This document shows positions 26,917 through 36,400 of a stretch of 64,000 nucleotides of DNA, one piece after another. The stretch spans positions 186,001-250,000 of the forward strand of contig NZ_JACIHE010000011.1 of NCBI RefSeq assembly GCF_014198245.1, read 5' to 3'. The DNA comes from Bradyrhizobium sp. cir1. GTDB taxonomy: Bacteria > Pseudomonadota > Alphaproteobacteria > Rhizobiales > Xanthobacteraceae. Numbering within the stretch: the stretch's first letter is position 1; each line of letters starts with the position of its first letter. The position numbers and the translations under genes were made by a program. The notes under the pieces are model-generated. The model searched no databases. It was not told where the DNA came from and saw nothing but the letters and a program-made list of their open reading frames with translations.

Positions 26917-27411
26917 ATGCCGTCAACGCTGAGCGTGACTATGGACCTCGCCAAAATCGAACAGCTTGTGGATCTGGTTGCGCGCTCCTCGATCACGGAG
27001 CTGGACCTCACGCAGGATGGAACCCGCATCCGTATCCTGAAGCGCTCGCCGGCAGAAGCGCCGCCGGTCCCGGTGCAACCTGCACGCGGAGGCGCTGTCG
27101 AGGTTCCTGCTCTCAATCGCCAGGAGAGCCCTGCTCCCGCCCCAGAGGCGTCGGCTGCCGCCGATATCGTCGTGCCCGCGCCGATGCACGGCGTGTTCTA
27201 CCGGTCTGCGGCGCCCGACGAGCCGCCGTTGGTCGAGGTCGGCGCAAAGATCGAGGCCGGGCAGAAGATCTGCATCATCGAGGCGATGAAGACCTTCATC
27301 GACATCGCCGCCGAGGCGCCCGGAATGGTGCTTGCGATCCTCGCCGAGAACGGAGACGAGATCGCAGCAGGACAAGCGCTGTTCCGGATCGGCCCTGCGG
27401 GTTCATCGTGA
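26917..27411 (+). CDS. biotin carboxyl carrier protein (biotinylated)
   Basis: A 164-residue AccB-like carrier. Residues about 9-42 match the AccB N-terminus (LAKIEQLVDLVARSSITELD), a Pro/Ala-rich linker follows, and residues about 84-160 form the biotinyl domain with IIEAMKTF, Lys125 being the biotin site. The start may be 26917 or the ATG at 26941; neither has a strong ribosome binding site. It overlaps the biotin carboxylase start by one base (TGATG). Given the neighbours, it should carry CO2 for a KipI/KipA-type carboxyltransferase rather than for acetyl-CoA carboxylase (inference). Confidence 0.9.
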   Translation: MPSTLSVTMDLAKIEQLVDLVARSSITELDLTQDGTRIRILKRSPAEAPPVPVQPARGGAVEVPALNRQESPAPAPEASAAADIVVPAPMHGVFYRSAAPDEPPLVEVGAKIEAGQKICIIEAMKTFIDIAAEAPGMVLAILAENGDEIAAGQALFRIGPAGSS

Positions 27412-28766
27412 TGTTCGACAAGGTCCTGATCGCCAATCGCGGCGAGATCGCGCTTCGCATCCAGCGCGCCTGCCGGGCCATGGGTCTCAAGACGGTCGTC
27501 ATCCACTCGGTGGCGGACAGTGACGCACGCTATGTCGCGCTCGCCGACCAGGCGCTCTGCATCGGGCCGGCACCAGCGAGCAGCACCTATCTCAACGTGG
27601 CTGCAATCCTGCTCGCAGCCGAGGTCAGCGGCGCCCAGGCGATTCACCCGGGTTACGGATTTCTGTCGGAGCGTGCGGAGTTCGCCGAGCGGGTAGCAAA
27701 CGCCGGCCTCACCTTCATCGGCCCTCCCGCGGACTGTATCCGCACCATGGGAGACAAGGTTGCGGCCAAGCGGGCGATGCGGCTGGCCGGCGTGCCTTGC
27801 GTGCCCGGGCCGGACGGCGCTCTGCCGGATGATCCGGCGGAGGTCCGCGCAATCGCGCGGGACATCGGCTATCCCGTCATCATCAAGGCTGCCGGCGGCG
27901 GCGGTGGCCGCGGCATGCGGATCATGCGCAGCGAAAGCGCGCTGGACGAGGCACTCGCGCTGACGCGCGCGGAGGCCAGCAAGGCCTTTGGCAACGCTGC
28001 AGTCTATATCGAGAAGTTTCTCGAAAGGCCCCGCCATATCGAGATCCAGGTGCTGTGCGATCAGCACGACAACCATCTCTGGCTCGGTGACCGCGACTGC
28101 TCGCTTCAGCGCAGGAACCAGAAGGTCGTCGAGGAGGCTCCCGCGCCAGGCATCGATCGCGCGTTGATCGGGCGGGTCGGTGCAAGTTGCGTCGAAGCCT
28201 GCCGGCGGATCGGCTATCGTGGCGCCGGCACGTTCGAGTTCCTCTACGAGGATGGACAATTCTTCTTCATCGAGATGAACACGCGCGTCCAGGTCGAGCA
28301 TCCCGTCACGGAGATGACGACCGGGATCGACATCGTCAAGGAGCAGATCCGCATCGCACGTGGCGAGCAACTCGGGATCGCGCAAGGCGACATCGCGCGT
28401 GTCGGCCATGCCGTCGAATTCCGCATCAATGCCGAAGACCCCGTCAATTTTGCGCCCTCGCCCGGCACCGTGACACGCTGGGACGTGCCGGGGGGCATGG
28501 GCATCCGCGTCGATTCCCATATCGTGGCCGGCGCCACCGTTCCCCGTCACTATGACTCGCTGATCGGCAAACTGATCGCCCACGGCAGCACCCGCGACGA
28601 GGCCCTGGCGCGTGCACGCGTCGCCTTGTCCGAGTTGCGTGCCGAAGGCATCCGAACCAATGTACCGCTGCATCAGGCCATCCTGGCCGATCCCACCTTC
28701 TGCCGCGGCGGCTACGACATCCATCACCTCGAGCACTGGATGAATGCGAAGGTGGCCGCGCAATGA
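27411..28766 (+). CDS. biotin carboxylase subunit
   Basis: A 451-residue AccC-like ATP-grasp enzyme that carboxylates biotin on its carrier using ATP and bicarbonate. Hallmarks are LIANRGEIALRIQRA, HPGYGFLSE, the glycine-rich ATP loop IIKAAGGGGGRGMRI, LGDRDCSLQRRNQKV, and EMNTRVQVEHPVTE with the catalytic Glu and Arg residues. Length is normal for a stand-alone subunit. It lies between the biotin carrier and the PxpB-like gene (ATGA overlap). No acyl-CoA carboxyltransferase subunits are nearby, so the partner carboxyltransferase is probably the PxpB/PxpC-like pair, as in urea carboxylase. Confidence 0.93.
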   Translation: MFDKVLIANRGEIALRIQRACRAMGLKTVVIHSVADSDARYVALADQALCIGPAPASSTYLNVAAILLAAEVSGAQAIHPGYGFLSERAEFAERVANAGLTFIGPPADCIRTMGDKVAAKRAMRLAGVPCVPGPDGALPDDPAEVRAIARDIGYPVIIKAAGGGGGRGMRIMRSESALDEALALTRAEASKAFGNAAVYIEKFLERPRHIEIQVLCDQHDNHLWLGDRDCSLQRRNQKVVEEAPAPGIDRALIGRVGASCVEACRRIGYRGAGTFEFLYEDGQFFFIEMNTRVQVEHPVTEMTTGIDIVKEQIRIARGEQLGIAQGDIARVGHAVEFRINAEDPVNFAPSPGTVTRWDVPGGMGIRVDSHIVAGATVPRHYDSLIGKLIAHGSTRDEALARARVALSELRAEGIRTNVPLHQAILADPTFCRGGYDIHHLEHWMNAKVAAQ

Positions 28767-29425
28767 CGGCGCCCGACCGCCCGCGGATCAGCCTGCTCGG
28801 CACATCGGCTCTCCTGTTCGAAGCGCCCGGCACGTTCGACCTGCCTCATCAGCGACGCATCTGGGCCTTGGCCGCGACGGCGTCGAAATGGCCAGATATC
28901 CGCGAGGCCATTCCCGGCATCACCAACCTAATGCTGACCTTCGAGACACCGCCTCGTCAGCTCGACGATCTGATCACCGCCCTCAATGAGAGCTGGGACT
29001 CCGTGGAGAGCCTCGCGATCGGCGGCCGCGAGATCAGGCTGCCCGTCACCTATGGCGGCGAGATCGGCTCCTCGCTCCGGTCCGTCGCCGACCATTGCGG
29101 CCTATCCATCGACGACGTCGTGTCGATCCACGCCGCGCCGCTCTACACGGTGTTCGCGCTGGGCAGCCATCCCGGCTATTGCTATCTCGGCGGCATGGAC
29201 CCGCGCATCACCATGCCGCGGCGACAGACACCGCTGCAACGTTCCGCGGGCGGCTCGGTATCGATCGGTGGATCGCAGACCGGTGTCTCCGCCTCGCCCG
29301 GTCCCAGCGGCTGGCACGCCATCGGGCACACGAGCTGGAGGTTCTTCGATCCATCCTGGCCCACGCCGGCCGCGCTCGCGCCTGGCGATACGATCCGCTT
29401 CGAGATCAAGCAGGTGGTCCGTTGA
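28763..29425 (+). CDS. PxpB-like subunit (KipI/AHS1 family), copy 1
   Basis: A 220-residue member of the KipI, or allophanate-hydrolase-subunit-1, family. Family signatures include LPVTYGGEIGSSL, SIHAAPLYTVFALGSHPGYC, the PRRQTPLQRSAGGSVSIGG stretch and GWHAIGHT. In PxpABC 5-oxoprolinase this subunit works with PxpC; in urea carboxylase the same domain is part of the carboxyltransferase. Here it follows a biotin carboxylase with a 4-base overlap and precedes PxpC with a TTGA overlap, so a carboxyltransferase role is suggested. A second copy is at 32561-33256. Confidence 0.88.
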   Translation: MTAPDRPRISLLGTSALLFEAPGTFDLPHQRRIWALAATASKWPDIREAIPGITNLMLTFETPPRQLDDLITALNESWDSVESLAIGGREIRLPVTYGGEIGSSLRSVADHCGLSIDDVVSIHAAPLYTVFALGSHPGYCYLGGMDPRITMPRRQTPLQRSAGGSVSIGGSQTGVSASPGPSGWHAIGHTSWRFFDPSWPTPAALAPGDTIRFEIKQVVR

Positions 29426-30399
29426 TCGAGATCCTGTCAGTCACGGGTCCCGCCAGCATCCAGGATCTCGGGCGCTTCGACCAGTATCGCTTTGGCGTAG
29501 GTACGTCGGGCGCGATGGATGATGTGGCACTGCGCGCCGGCAACATCCTGCTCGGCAATGACGAGAACGCCGCCGGCATTGAAATCCCGATGATGCCGTT
29601 CAGTCTCCGCTTCGGCCGGGACATGGCATTTGCGCTCACCGGCGCCGGCGTCGAGGCCGAGATCGCGGGACGTGCCGTCCCACCGTGGTGGCGTTCGCAT
29701 GCGCGCGCCGCTGATATCTTGAACATCAAGGCGATGCCCCACGGCGCACGCCTCTATCTCGCCGTCAGCGGCGGCGTCGACGTGCCCATCGTGCTGGGCT
29801 CGCGCAGCACGCAGTTTCGCGGCGAGTTCGGCGGCTTGAACGGACGGCCGCTCCAGGTGGGCGACATCCTGCCCTGCGCCACATCTACTGCGACCATCGG
29901 CGAGCTCGGGGTCGAGCCGGCCGACATCACGCTGGCACGGCCGAACACTGCTGCGGACGAAACCATCGTCCGCGTTATCGTCGCCGGCGAATATGACGGG
30001 TTCGATGCCGACACGCAGGCGCTGTTCTGGTCCAGCAGCTGGAAGATCACGCCCCAAAGCAACCGCTACGGCTACCGACTGCAAGGCCCCGCGGTGAAGC
30101 CGAAGGCGCCGATCGAGAAGCGCTCGCACGGCATCGTCCCCGGCGTCATCCAGATCCCGCCCAACGGACAGCCGATCATCCAGATGCGCGACGCGCAGAC
30201 ATCAGGCGGTTATCCGAAGATCGCGACCGTGATCCGGGCCGATCTCTGGCGCCTCGGGCAGGCGCGCCTCGGCAGCAAGCTGCGGTTCGAGCAGACCGCC
30301 TACACCGACGCGCTTGCAGCCGAGGCCGAGATGTCGGCCTATCTCGAGCGGCTCAGGGCCAATGTGCGTCTTGTCGAGGAGACCAGAACATGCCGATAG
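29422..30399 (+). CDS. PxpC-like subunit (KipA/AHS2 family), copy 1
   Basis: A 325-residue KipA or allophanate-hydrolase-subunit-2 family protein. The N-terminus IEILSVTGPASIQDLGR, then GTSGAMDDVALRAGNILLGN, GGVDVPIVLGSRST, FGGLNGRPLQVGD and the C-terminal QMRDAQTSGGYPKIATV are all diagnostic. The start is a TTG at 29422 sharing three bases with the PxpB stop; a longer upstream frame runs antisense to nothing but overlaps PxpB fully and is not real. It overlaps the following carrier-like gene by ten bases. Confidence 0.88.
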   Translation: MIEILSVTGPASIQDLGRFDQYRFGVGTSGAMDDVALRAGNILLGNDENAAGIEIPMMPFSLRFGRDMAFALTGAGVEAEIAGRAVPPWWRSHARAADILNIKAMPHGARLYLAVSGGVDVPIVLGSRSTQFRGEFGGLNGRPLQVGDILPCATSTATIGELGVEPADITLARPNTAADETIVRVIVAGEYDGFDADTQALFWSSSWKITPQSNRYGYRLQGPAVKPKAPIEKRSHGIVPGVIQIPPNGQPIIQMRDAQTSGGYPKIATVIRADLWRLGQARLGSKLRFEQTAYTDALAAEAEMSAYLERLRANVRLVEETRTCR

Positions 30400-30797
30400 A
30401 GATCACCGATATCGAGCGCCTGGCCCAGATCCTCGCAAGGTCCGGGGTCGACACGATCGAGATCGAGGAGCCGGGACTGACCCTGAAGCTCGTCGTCGAC
30501 ACGGCTGCCAGGATTGCGGCGCCTGCAACGCCGGCCGCCCCGACCACGGATCATTTCGTCACGGCGAAAGCCGATGTCGCCGGGCACTTCCTTGCAGCCC
30601 ATCCCTGGCAGGACAAGCCGTTCGTCGCCCCCGGTGAGCGCATCGAGGCCGGTGCGATCGTCGGCCTGGTCAAGATCGGGCTGTTGTATGCACCCGTCGT
30701 TGCACCGACCGCCGGCACCGTCGATGCCGTGATCGGGGAGACCGGCGCCATGGTCGGCTACGGCACCCCGATCGTGCGGATCCGCCCGTTCAATTGA
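30390..30797 (+). CDS. biotinyl-domain-like carrier protein lacking the biotinylation lysine
   Basis: A 135-residue protein with the shape of a biotin carrier: an AccB-type N-terminus (ITDIERLAQILARSGVDTIE), a linker and a C-terminal lipoyl/biotinyl-like barrel (KPFVAPGERIEAGAIVGLVK ... APVVAPTAGTVDAV). Where the true carrier at 26917 has EAMK, this protein has KIGL (residues 95-98), so the lysine that should receive biotin is Leu98. It cannot be biotinylated in the usual way. It may be a structural or regulatory subunit. It is the last gene of the plus-strand operon and its stop overlaps the convergent pxpA by eight bases. Comparable unbiotinylatable carriers appear to occur in related clusters, but I cannot verify that here. 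Confidence 0.82.
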   Translation: MPIEITDIERLAQILARSGVDTIEIEEPGLTLKLVVDTAARIAAPATPAAPTTDHFVTAKADVAGHFLAAHPWQDKPFVAPGERIEAGAIVGLVKIGLLYAPVVAPTAGTVDAVIGETGAMVGYGTPIVRIRPFN

Positions 30798-31557
30798 GCA
30801 AGACGGTTGCGGGCGTAACTTCGCCGCCGCCCTCTTCGATCACGCGGCGCACCGTGCCGGCAAGATGGACCGAGCCAGGCGTGTCGCTGTGGATCAGGAT
30901 CGAACGCGCCTCGACCTTGATCGACTTGCCCTCGATGGTTTTCACCGTTCCGCTGTCCAGGAACCGCTTGACTCGCTCGGCGACCGCCTCGGGCGAGGTG
31001 ATGACCGAGTTGGGAAGCTTGCGCGACACCAGATGGCCGTGCTCGTCATAGGCACGATCGGCGAGGAACAGAGTCAGGATGCGCAGGCCGACCTTGCGCG
31101 CGGCGCGCACGATCTCGGCGTCGGGCTGCGAGAACACGATGAAGTCGCGGTTGATGGTCCCGATCGCGCGGGCGACGACCTCAGCCATGTCGGGGTCCGC
31201 ATTGACCATGTTGCCCATCGCGGCGTGGAAGCTGACATGGGTGACGCGGTGGCCGGCATTGGCGGCAATCGCCTGCAAGGCGCCGATCTGGTAGACCATG
31301 TGCTTCTCGAGTTCGGCGGCGTCCATCTGGATCACGCGGCGGCCAAATCCGAGCAGGTCGGGCAGGCCCGGATGGGCGCCGACCTCGACGCCCTTCTGCT
31401 TTGCGAGGCGCACCATGCGATCCATGATGATGGGATCGCCGGCGTGGAAGCCGCATGCGACGTTGGCGGACGAGATGATGCCCATCAGCGCCTCGTCGTC
31501 GCAGATGCGATAATTGCCGAAGCCTTCGCCCATGTCCGAATTGATGCCGATTTTCAT
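30790..31557 (-). CDS. pxpA: 5-oxoprolinase subunit PxpA (LamB/YcsF family)
   Basis: A 255-residue LamB/YcsF-family protein; PxpA with PxpB and PxpC opens 5-oxoproline to glutamate using ATP. Diagnostic stretches are INSDMGEGFGNYRICDDEAL, SSANVACGFHAGDP, GAHPGLPDLLGFGRR and ILIHSDTPGSVHLA, with the conserved Asp, His and Glu residues expected in the active site. The start at 31557 gives the family's MKIGINSDMGEG beginning; the frame extends 13 codons further without similarity. It is the last gene of the minus-strand set and the only PxpA in the window, although two PxpB/PxpC pairs are present. Confidence 0.9.
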   Translation of the reverse strand: MKIGINSDMGEGFGNYRICDDEALMGIISSANVACGFHAGDPIIMDRMVRLAKQKGVEVGAHPGLPDLLGFGRRVIQMDAAELEKHMVYQIGALQAIAANAGHRVTHVSFHAAMGNMVNADPDMAEVVARAIGTINRDFIVFSQPDAEIVRAARKVGLRILTLFLADRAYDEHGHLVSRKLPNSVITSPEAVAERVKRFLDSGTVKTIEGKSIKVEARSILIHSDTPGSVHLAGTVRRVIEEGGGEVTPATVLLN

Positions 31558-31592
31558 GTTCGCACCCTGCTCTTGTTGTTGTTCACGTTCAC

Positions 31593-32564
31593 TCAAAGCG
31601 CTCGGTAAAGCTCCGCGACAGCCCGCAAGCCGGCGAGATAATCGTTGACGGGCGCCATGGCCGCGACCGCGTCCTGGTAGCTCACCTCGCTGAAGGCGAT
31701 GAACGATCCCGGCGTTGCCTGGCCGAGACGCCAGAGATCAGCCTGGATCACCGCCGCCATCTTGGGATAGCCGCCTGCCGTGTTGGCGTCGCTCATCTGG
31801 ATGATCGGCTCGCCGGCGGGCGGCACCTGCACGACGCCGGCCACCACACCATGCGAGCGCAGCTCGACGGGCGTGTCCAATGTCAGCTTGCCGCCGGTGA
31901 GACGATAGCCGCTCCGGTCGCTGTGGGCGCTGATCTTCCATCGCGTCGACCAGAACGTCGCCTGCATCGCCTCCGAAAACAGGTCGTACTCGCCGGACCG
32001 CATGACGCGTATCCGCAGCACACGGTCGTCCGCTGGAGCGGCGTCTACGATCGCGACATCCGGCGGCGCAACGCCGAAGTCGAAACGGCCGGCAACTTCG
32101 CGTCTTCCGACCAGAATGACATCGCCCGCCTGCAAGGGTCGTCCCTCAAGCCCACCGAATCCGGCGCGCAGATGCGTGCTGCGCGAGCCCAGCACGCGGG
32201 GAACGTCGATACCGCCTGCGAACGTCGCGTAGACCCGCGCACCGCGCCGCGGCGCCTCGATCCCGAGGATATCGCCGGCCCCCGCCCGCTTGCACCACCA
32301 GGGACGAACCGGTGATCCGGCCAGCGTCGTAGCGTGATCGGCGCCCGTCAGCGCAAATGCGGCATCGGCCTGGAAACGCAGGCGGAACGGAAAGGTCTGG
32401 ATCTCGATGCCGGCCGCATCGTCGTCATTGCCGAGCAGCGCATTTCCGGCAGCCAGCGCGACGGGATCCATCGCGCCTGATGTGCTCACGCCGAAACGGC
32501 GCGCGCCGTGGCGACCGAGATCCTGGATCGTGTTGAAGGCCGCGCTGGTGAGGATCTCGATCAC
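31593..32564 (-). CDS. pxpC: PxpC-like subunit (KipA/AHS2 family), copy 2
   Basis: A 323-residue KipA-family protein paralogous to the one at 29422-30399: IEILTSAAFNTIQDLGRHG, STSGAMDPVALAAGNALLG, GGIDVPRVLGSRSTHL, FGGLEGRPLQAGD, QMSDANTAGGYPKM. The start is GTG at 32564, sharing GTGA with the end of the PxpB gene. With PxpB (upstream) and PxpA (36 bases downstream) it makes a complete PxpABC set, so an ATP-dependent 5-oxoprolinase or a related lactam-opening enzyme is the best assignment. Confidence 0.88.
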   Translation of the reverse strand: MIEILTSAAFNTIQDLGRHGARRFGVSTSGAMDPVALAAGNALLGNDDDAAGIEIQTFPFRLRFQADAAFALTGADHATTLAGSPVRPWWCKRAGAGDILGIEAPRRGARVYATFAGGIDVPRVLGSRSTHLRAGFGGLEGRPLQAGDVILVGRREVAGRFDFGVAPPDVAIVDAAPADDRVLRIRVMRSGEYDLFSEAMQATFWSTRWKISAHSDRSGYRLTGGKLTLDTPVELRSHGVVAGVVQVPPAGEPIIQMSDANTAGGYPKMAAVIQADLWRLGQATPGSFIAFSEVSYQDAVAAMAPVNDYLAGLRAVAELYRAL

Positions 32565-33256
32565 AGCTCGATCCGATCGATCCTGAATCTGACACGATCC
32601 CCCGGAAGCATCAGGGACGGTTGCTCGCGCAAGGCATCGAACATCACGACCGAGGCCCAGCCGATCGCGTTCCATCCATTCGGGCTCGTCAACGCCGCGA
32701 CACCGGTCTGCATCCCACCAATCGTGACTGAGCCGGCGCGCATGTTGAGCGAGGGCACCGATTTGCGCGGCATGTGAATGCGCGGGTCGAGGCCGTGAAG
32801 GTAGCCAAATCCCGGCGAGCTCGCGACGGCGCAGACGGTGTAGTCGCCTTCGCTGTGAATCCTGATGATGTCGCGCGCGGACAATCCAGTGTGCTTCGCG
32901 ACCGCCGGCAGGTCGAAGCCGAGCTCGCCGCCATAGATCACGGGAATTTCAATGATCTTGCCGTCGGCTTTGCGGCTCGCCACGCGATGCCACAGTTCGA
33001 CGATCGAGGCGCCGAGCATGCCGATATCCGCTGGCGGCTCGTCGAACACGAGCATCACATTGGTGACGCCAATGACGGCCTCCTGGACGTTGGGCCAGCA
33101 CGACAAAGCATCCGCGAGCGCCCAGATGCGCCCCTGTTGAACCAGGTCAAAGTCACCCGGCGCCTCGACCAGCATTGCAAGCGTGCCGATCAGGCTGATC
33201 TTCGGACTTTTCTCGATCGTACCGACGAGCGGAGCGCTGGGCTGATTAATCGACAA
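32561..33256 (-). CDS. pxpB: PxpB-like subunit (KipI/AHS1 family), copy 2
   Basis: A 231-residue KipI-family protein paralogous to 28763-29425, with IPVIYGGELGFDLPAVAKHT, VASSPGFGYLHGLDPRIHMP and GSVTIGGMQTGVAAL. It has about 17 extra N-terminal residues compared with copy 1. It overlaps PxpC by four bases and follows the ABC ATPase gene by 136 bases on the same strand. Confidence 0.88.
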   Translation of the reverse strand: MSINQPSAPLVGTIEKSPKISLIGTLAMLVEAPGDFDLVQQGRIWALADALSCWPNVQEAVIGVTNVMLVFDEPPADIGMLGASIVELWHRVASRKADGKIIEIPVIYGGELGFDLPAVAKHTGLSARDIIRIHSEGDYTVCAVASSPGFGYLHGLDPRIHMPRKSVPSLNMRAGSVTIGGMQTGVAALTSPNGWNAIGWASVVMFDALREQPSLMLPGDRVRFRIDRIEL

Positions 33257-33392
33257 GAGGGCCTCGCTGGTCCAACGCGCGTGGCGTCGTCACCTCAAAT
33301 CTAGCCAGGCAGCAGCAGCCGATCCAAGACGATGTTCGTCTGCGGGCATAAGGGATGTCGATTGCCCGCATCCGCAGCTCTCGTTCCAGGCC

Positions 33393-34487
<1,095 letters not shown>

Positions 34488-34641
34488 GGCAGCCTTTCCT
34501 AGGGTGTGTACTCATAAATCGCGATGGCGCGGATCAGAGCGCCTTTGCCTGCTTTGCCCTTAACACCAGTGCGAAGCGGACGTCGCCCGCTCTGAGCCGA
34601 GCAAAAGGCGACGTTGCTCCGCTCACCTCGGTAGTTTCGGC

Positions 34642-35154
34642 TCAAGAATCAAGAGCGTCATTCACTGGAGGCCTTTTTATCGGTGCTCGAAGTCGAACTA
34701 CAATTTCGACCATTCGTTCACCGTCGTTAGCGATGGTATTGAGAGTTCGCCGGACTTCTTCAAGATCCGGTGGTTGAGCGCTCAGCCAGCTTAACCCTGC
34801 CTCCGCATTCATGATCGTCGCTGTGAGAGCGTTGACGACAGCACTATGGGTGCCCACGAAATCCGCTGAGGTCTGCAATGGAGCTTCGCCGTTCGCACCA
34901 CCCGGATTTTCCTTTGGTTGGCTGGAACGGGTGCGATGCACTTTGCGACGTCTTACACGCTGAACAGCGTATATCGCCTTGCGGATCACGTCGAGTACGA
35001 GCTCGGGCCGGACCAGCTTGAGGACGCGGCTGCCGTCGGTCTCGAAGACAGTCGTGCCCATGGGTTTTGCGACGAAACCTTGAAGCTCCGGTTGGAGGGG
35101 ACTGTTGTCCTTGTCGGCCACGACGTACCAGCTCGGCTTCGACTTCCAGGACAT
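34642..35154 (-). pseudogene. chimeric remnant: alpha/beta-hydrolase tail joined to a histidine-kinase fragment
   Basis: A 170-residue frame in two unrelated parts. Residues 1-65 (WKSKPSWYVVADKDNSPLQP ... GSRVLKLVRPELVLDVIRKA) match the C-terminal end of haloperoxidase-like alpha/beta hydrolases, with the nucleophile half missing and the usual catalytic His of SHVPML replaced (SRVLKL). Residues about 105-160 (ALTATIMNAEAGLSWLSAQP, DLEEVRRTLNTIANDGERM) match the dimerisation helix region of a histidine kinase but without the phosphoacceptor His. The uninterrupted frame is surprising; it may be translated, but neither half can work in its family's way. It interrupts the ABC transporter gene set. 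Confidence 0.6.
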
Positions 35155-35307
35155 CGCACGCTCCTCTAGGGGTTATGAGAATGCTTCGGCGCTGTCGGCC
35201 GGGAGGAGCCGCTCTAACGTCGATGCGGCGAGCCAAGTTCTCCCAGCCACTTCTTTGTGAGTATGTGCTCATATGCTCAGTCATCTGCGTTTTTATGAGT
35301 AGACGCC

Positions 35308-36372
35308 CTAGCTCGTGAATACCTGATTATAGCGCTCCAGCCAGGGGCCGCGGCGCGGAACGATGAACTTCCAATCCGGCGTGAACAGCCCGAGATCGGT
35401 TGCCTTGGTGTCGGGATAGGCCAGGAACTTGGCCGTCTCCGGCTTGAAGTCGATCCCGCCCACCGAGGGCGCGCTAAGGGTCTGCTCGGACAGCATCTTG
35501 GCCACCGAAGGCTCCAGAATGCGGTTGATCAGCGCACAGGCAAGCTCGGGCTCGGGCGCATTCTTGACCAGCGTCATGCTGTTGATGCCGGTGAACGCGC
35601 CTTCCTTGGGGAAGGTCATGTCGATCGGCATGCCCTTGGCTGTATGCGGATAGATCGCTTTGGAATATTCGATGCCGCCGATCGTCGCCTGGCCCTGGGC
35701 CACCTGGAGCACCTGGGCCTCGCTGTCGTAGATCGTCAGGACGTTGGGCTTGAGGGTGGCGAGCTTGTCCCAGCCGCTGTCGACGAGGTATTGCGCCTCC
35801 TTGAGGGGCTTGCCCGTCACGAGCGCGGTCGCCACGATGAGCATCAGAACGCTCTGGGTGTTCTTGGGCGTGTTCAAGAGGATCTGCTTGCGATACTTCG
35901 CATCGAAGATCTGCTCATAGCTCTCGAGCGGCTTCGTCACCTGCGGATTGATGAACATGGCTGCGCTCGAGATCGAGAAGCCGACGCCATAATCCTCCTC
36001 GAAGAGATAGCGGGGATAGACCTTCGCGAGATTGGGAATCTTGGCTGCGTCGAGCTTGTCGATCAGCCCTTCCTGCTTGGCCTGGGGGATGCCGACGTCG
36101 TCCATCATCATCATGCTGAAGCGCGGCGTGTCGCGGGTCGCGCGGAGCGCGGCGATGTTGGAGAGCGTGGCGCCTTCGATCGTGAAGACGCGGCACTTGA
36201 ACTCGGCCTCGAACTTGGGAATGACCTCCTTCTGGATCAGCTTGCCCAGCGCGGAATTGTAGACGCCGACATGCAGCTGCTTGGCGGCCTGCGCCCACGA
36301 CCGGCTGATGATGGTCGGGAAGGCAATCGCAGATGCACCGGCCTGAATGAGAGTCCTACGCGTCAGCTTCAT
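35308..36372 (-). CDS. ABC transporter solute-binding protein (polyamine/Fe3+ type)
   Basis: A 354-residue periplasmic binding protein of the PotD/AfuA-like class. The signal is of twin-arginine type (LTRRTLIQAGASAIAF, cleavage after SRSWAQA). The mature part has LHVGVYNSALGKLIQKEVIP at its start and VAQGQATIGGIEYSKAIYP in the middle. The start at 36372 is preferred because GGAGATTGAACCC precedes it; an ATG five codons earlier is possible. It is followed by the chimeric remnant and then the ATPase. The ligand is unknown; relatives bind polyamines, putrescine-like amines, phosphonates or iron. Confidence 0.9.
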   Translation of the reverse strand: MKLTRRTLIQAGASAIAFPTIISRSWAQAAKQLHVGVYNSALGKLIQKEVIPKFEAEFKCRVFTIEGATLSNIAALRATRDTPRFSMMMMDDVGIPQAKQEGLIDKLDAAKIPNLAKVYPRYLFEEDYGVGFSISSAAMFINPQVTKPLESYEQIFDAKYRKQILLNTPKNTQSVLMLIVATALVTGKPLKEAQYLVDSGWDKLATLKPNVLTIYDSEAQVLQVAQGQATIGGIEYSKAIYPHTAKGMPIDMTFPKEGAFTGINSMTLVKNAPEPELACALINRILEPSVAKMLSEQTLSAPSVGGIDFKPETAKFLAYPDTKATDLGLFTPDWKFIVPRRGPWLERYNQVFTS

Positions 36373-36400
36373 GGGTTCAATCTCCATCTACCAATGCACA

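Noticed and set aside
27198..28763. A 521-codon minus-strand frame opposite the biotin carboxylase gene
   Set aside because: It is an antisense shadow caused by high-GC codon use; the plus strand carries the complete AccC motifs.
29095..29421. An upstream extension of the PxpC copy 1 frame
   Set aside because: It overlaps PxpB entirely and shows no KipA similarity; the family's N-terminus begins at the TTG at 29422.
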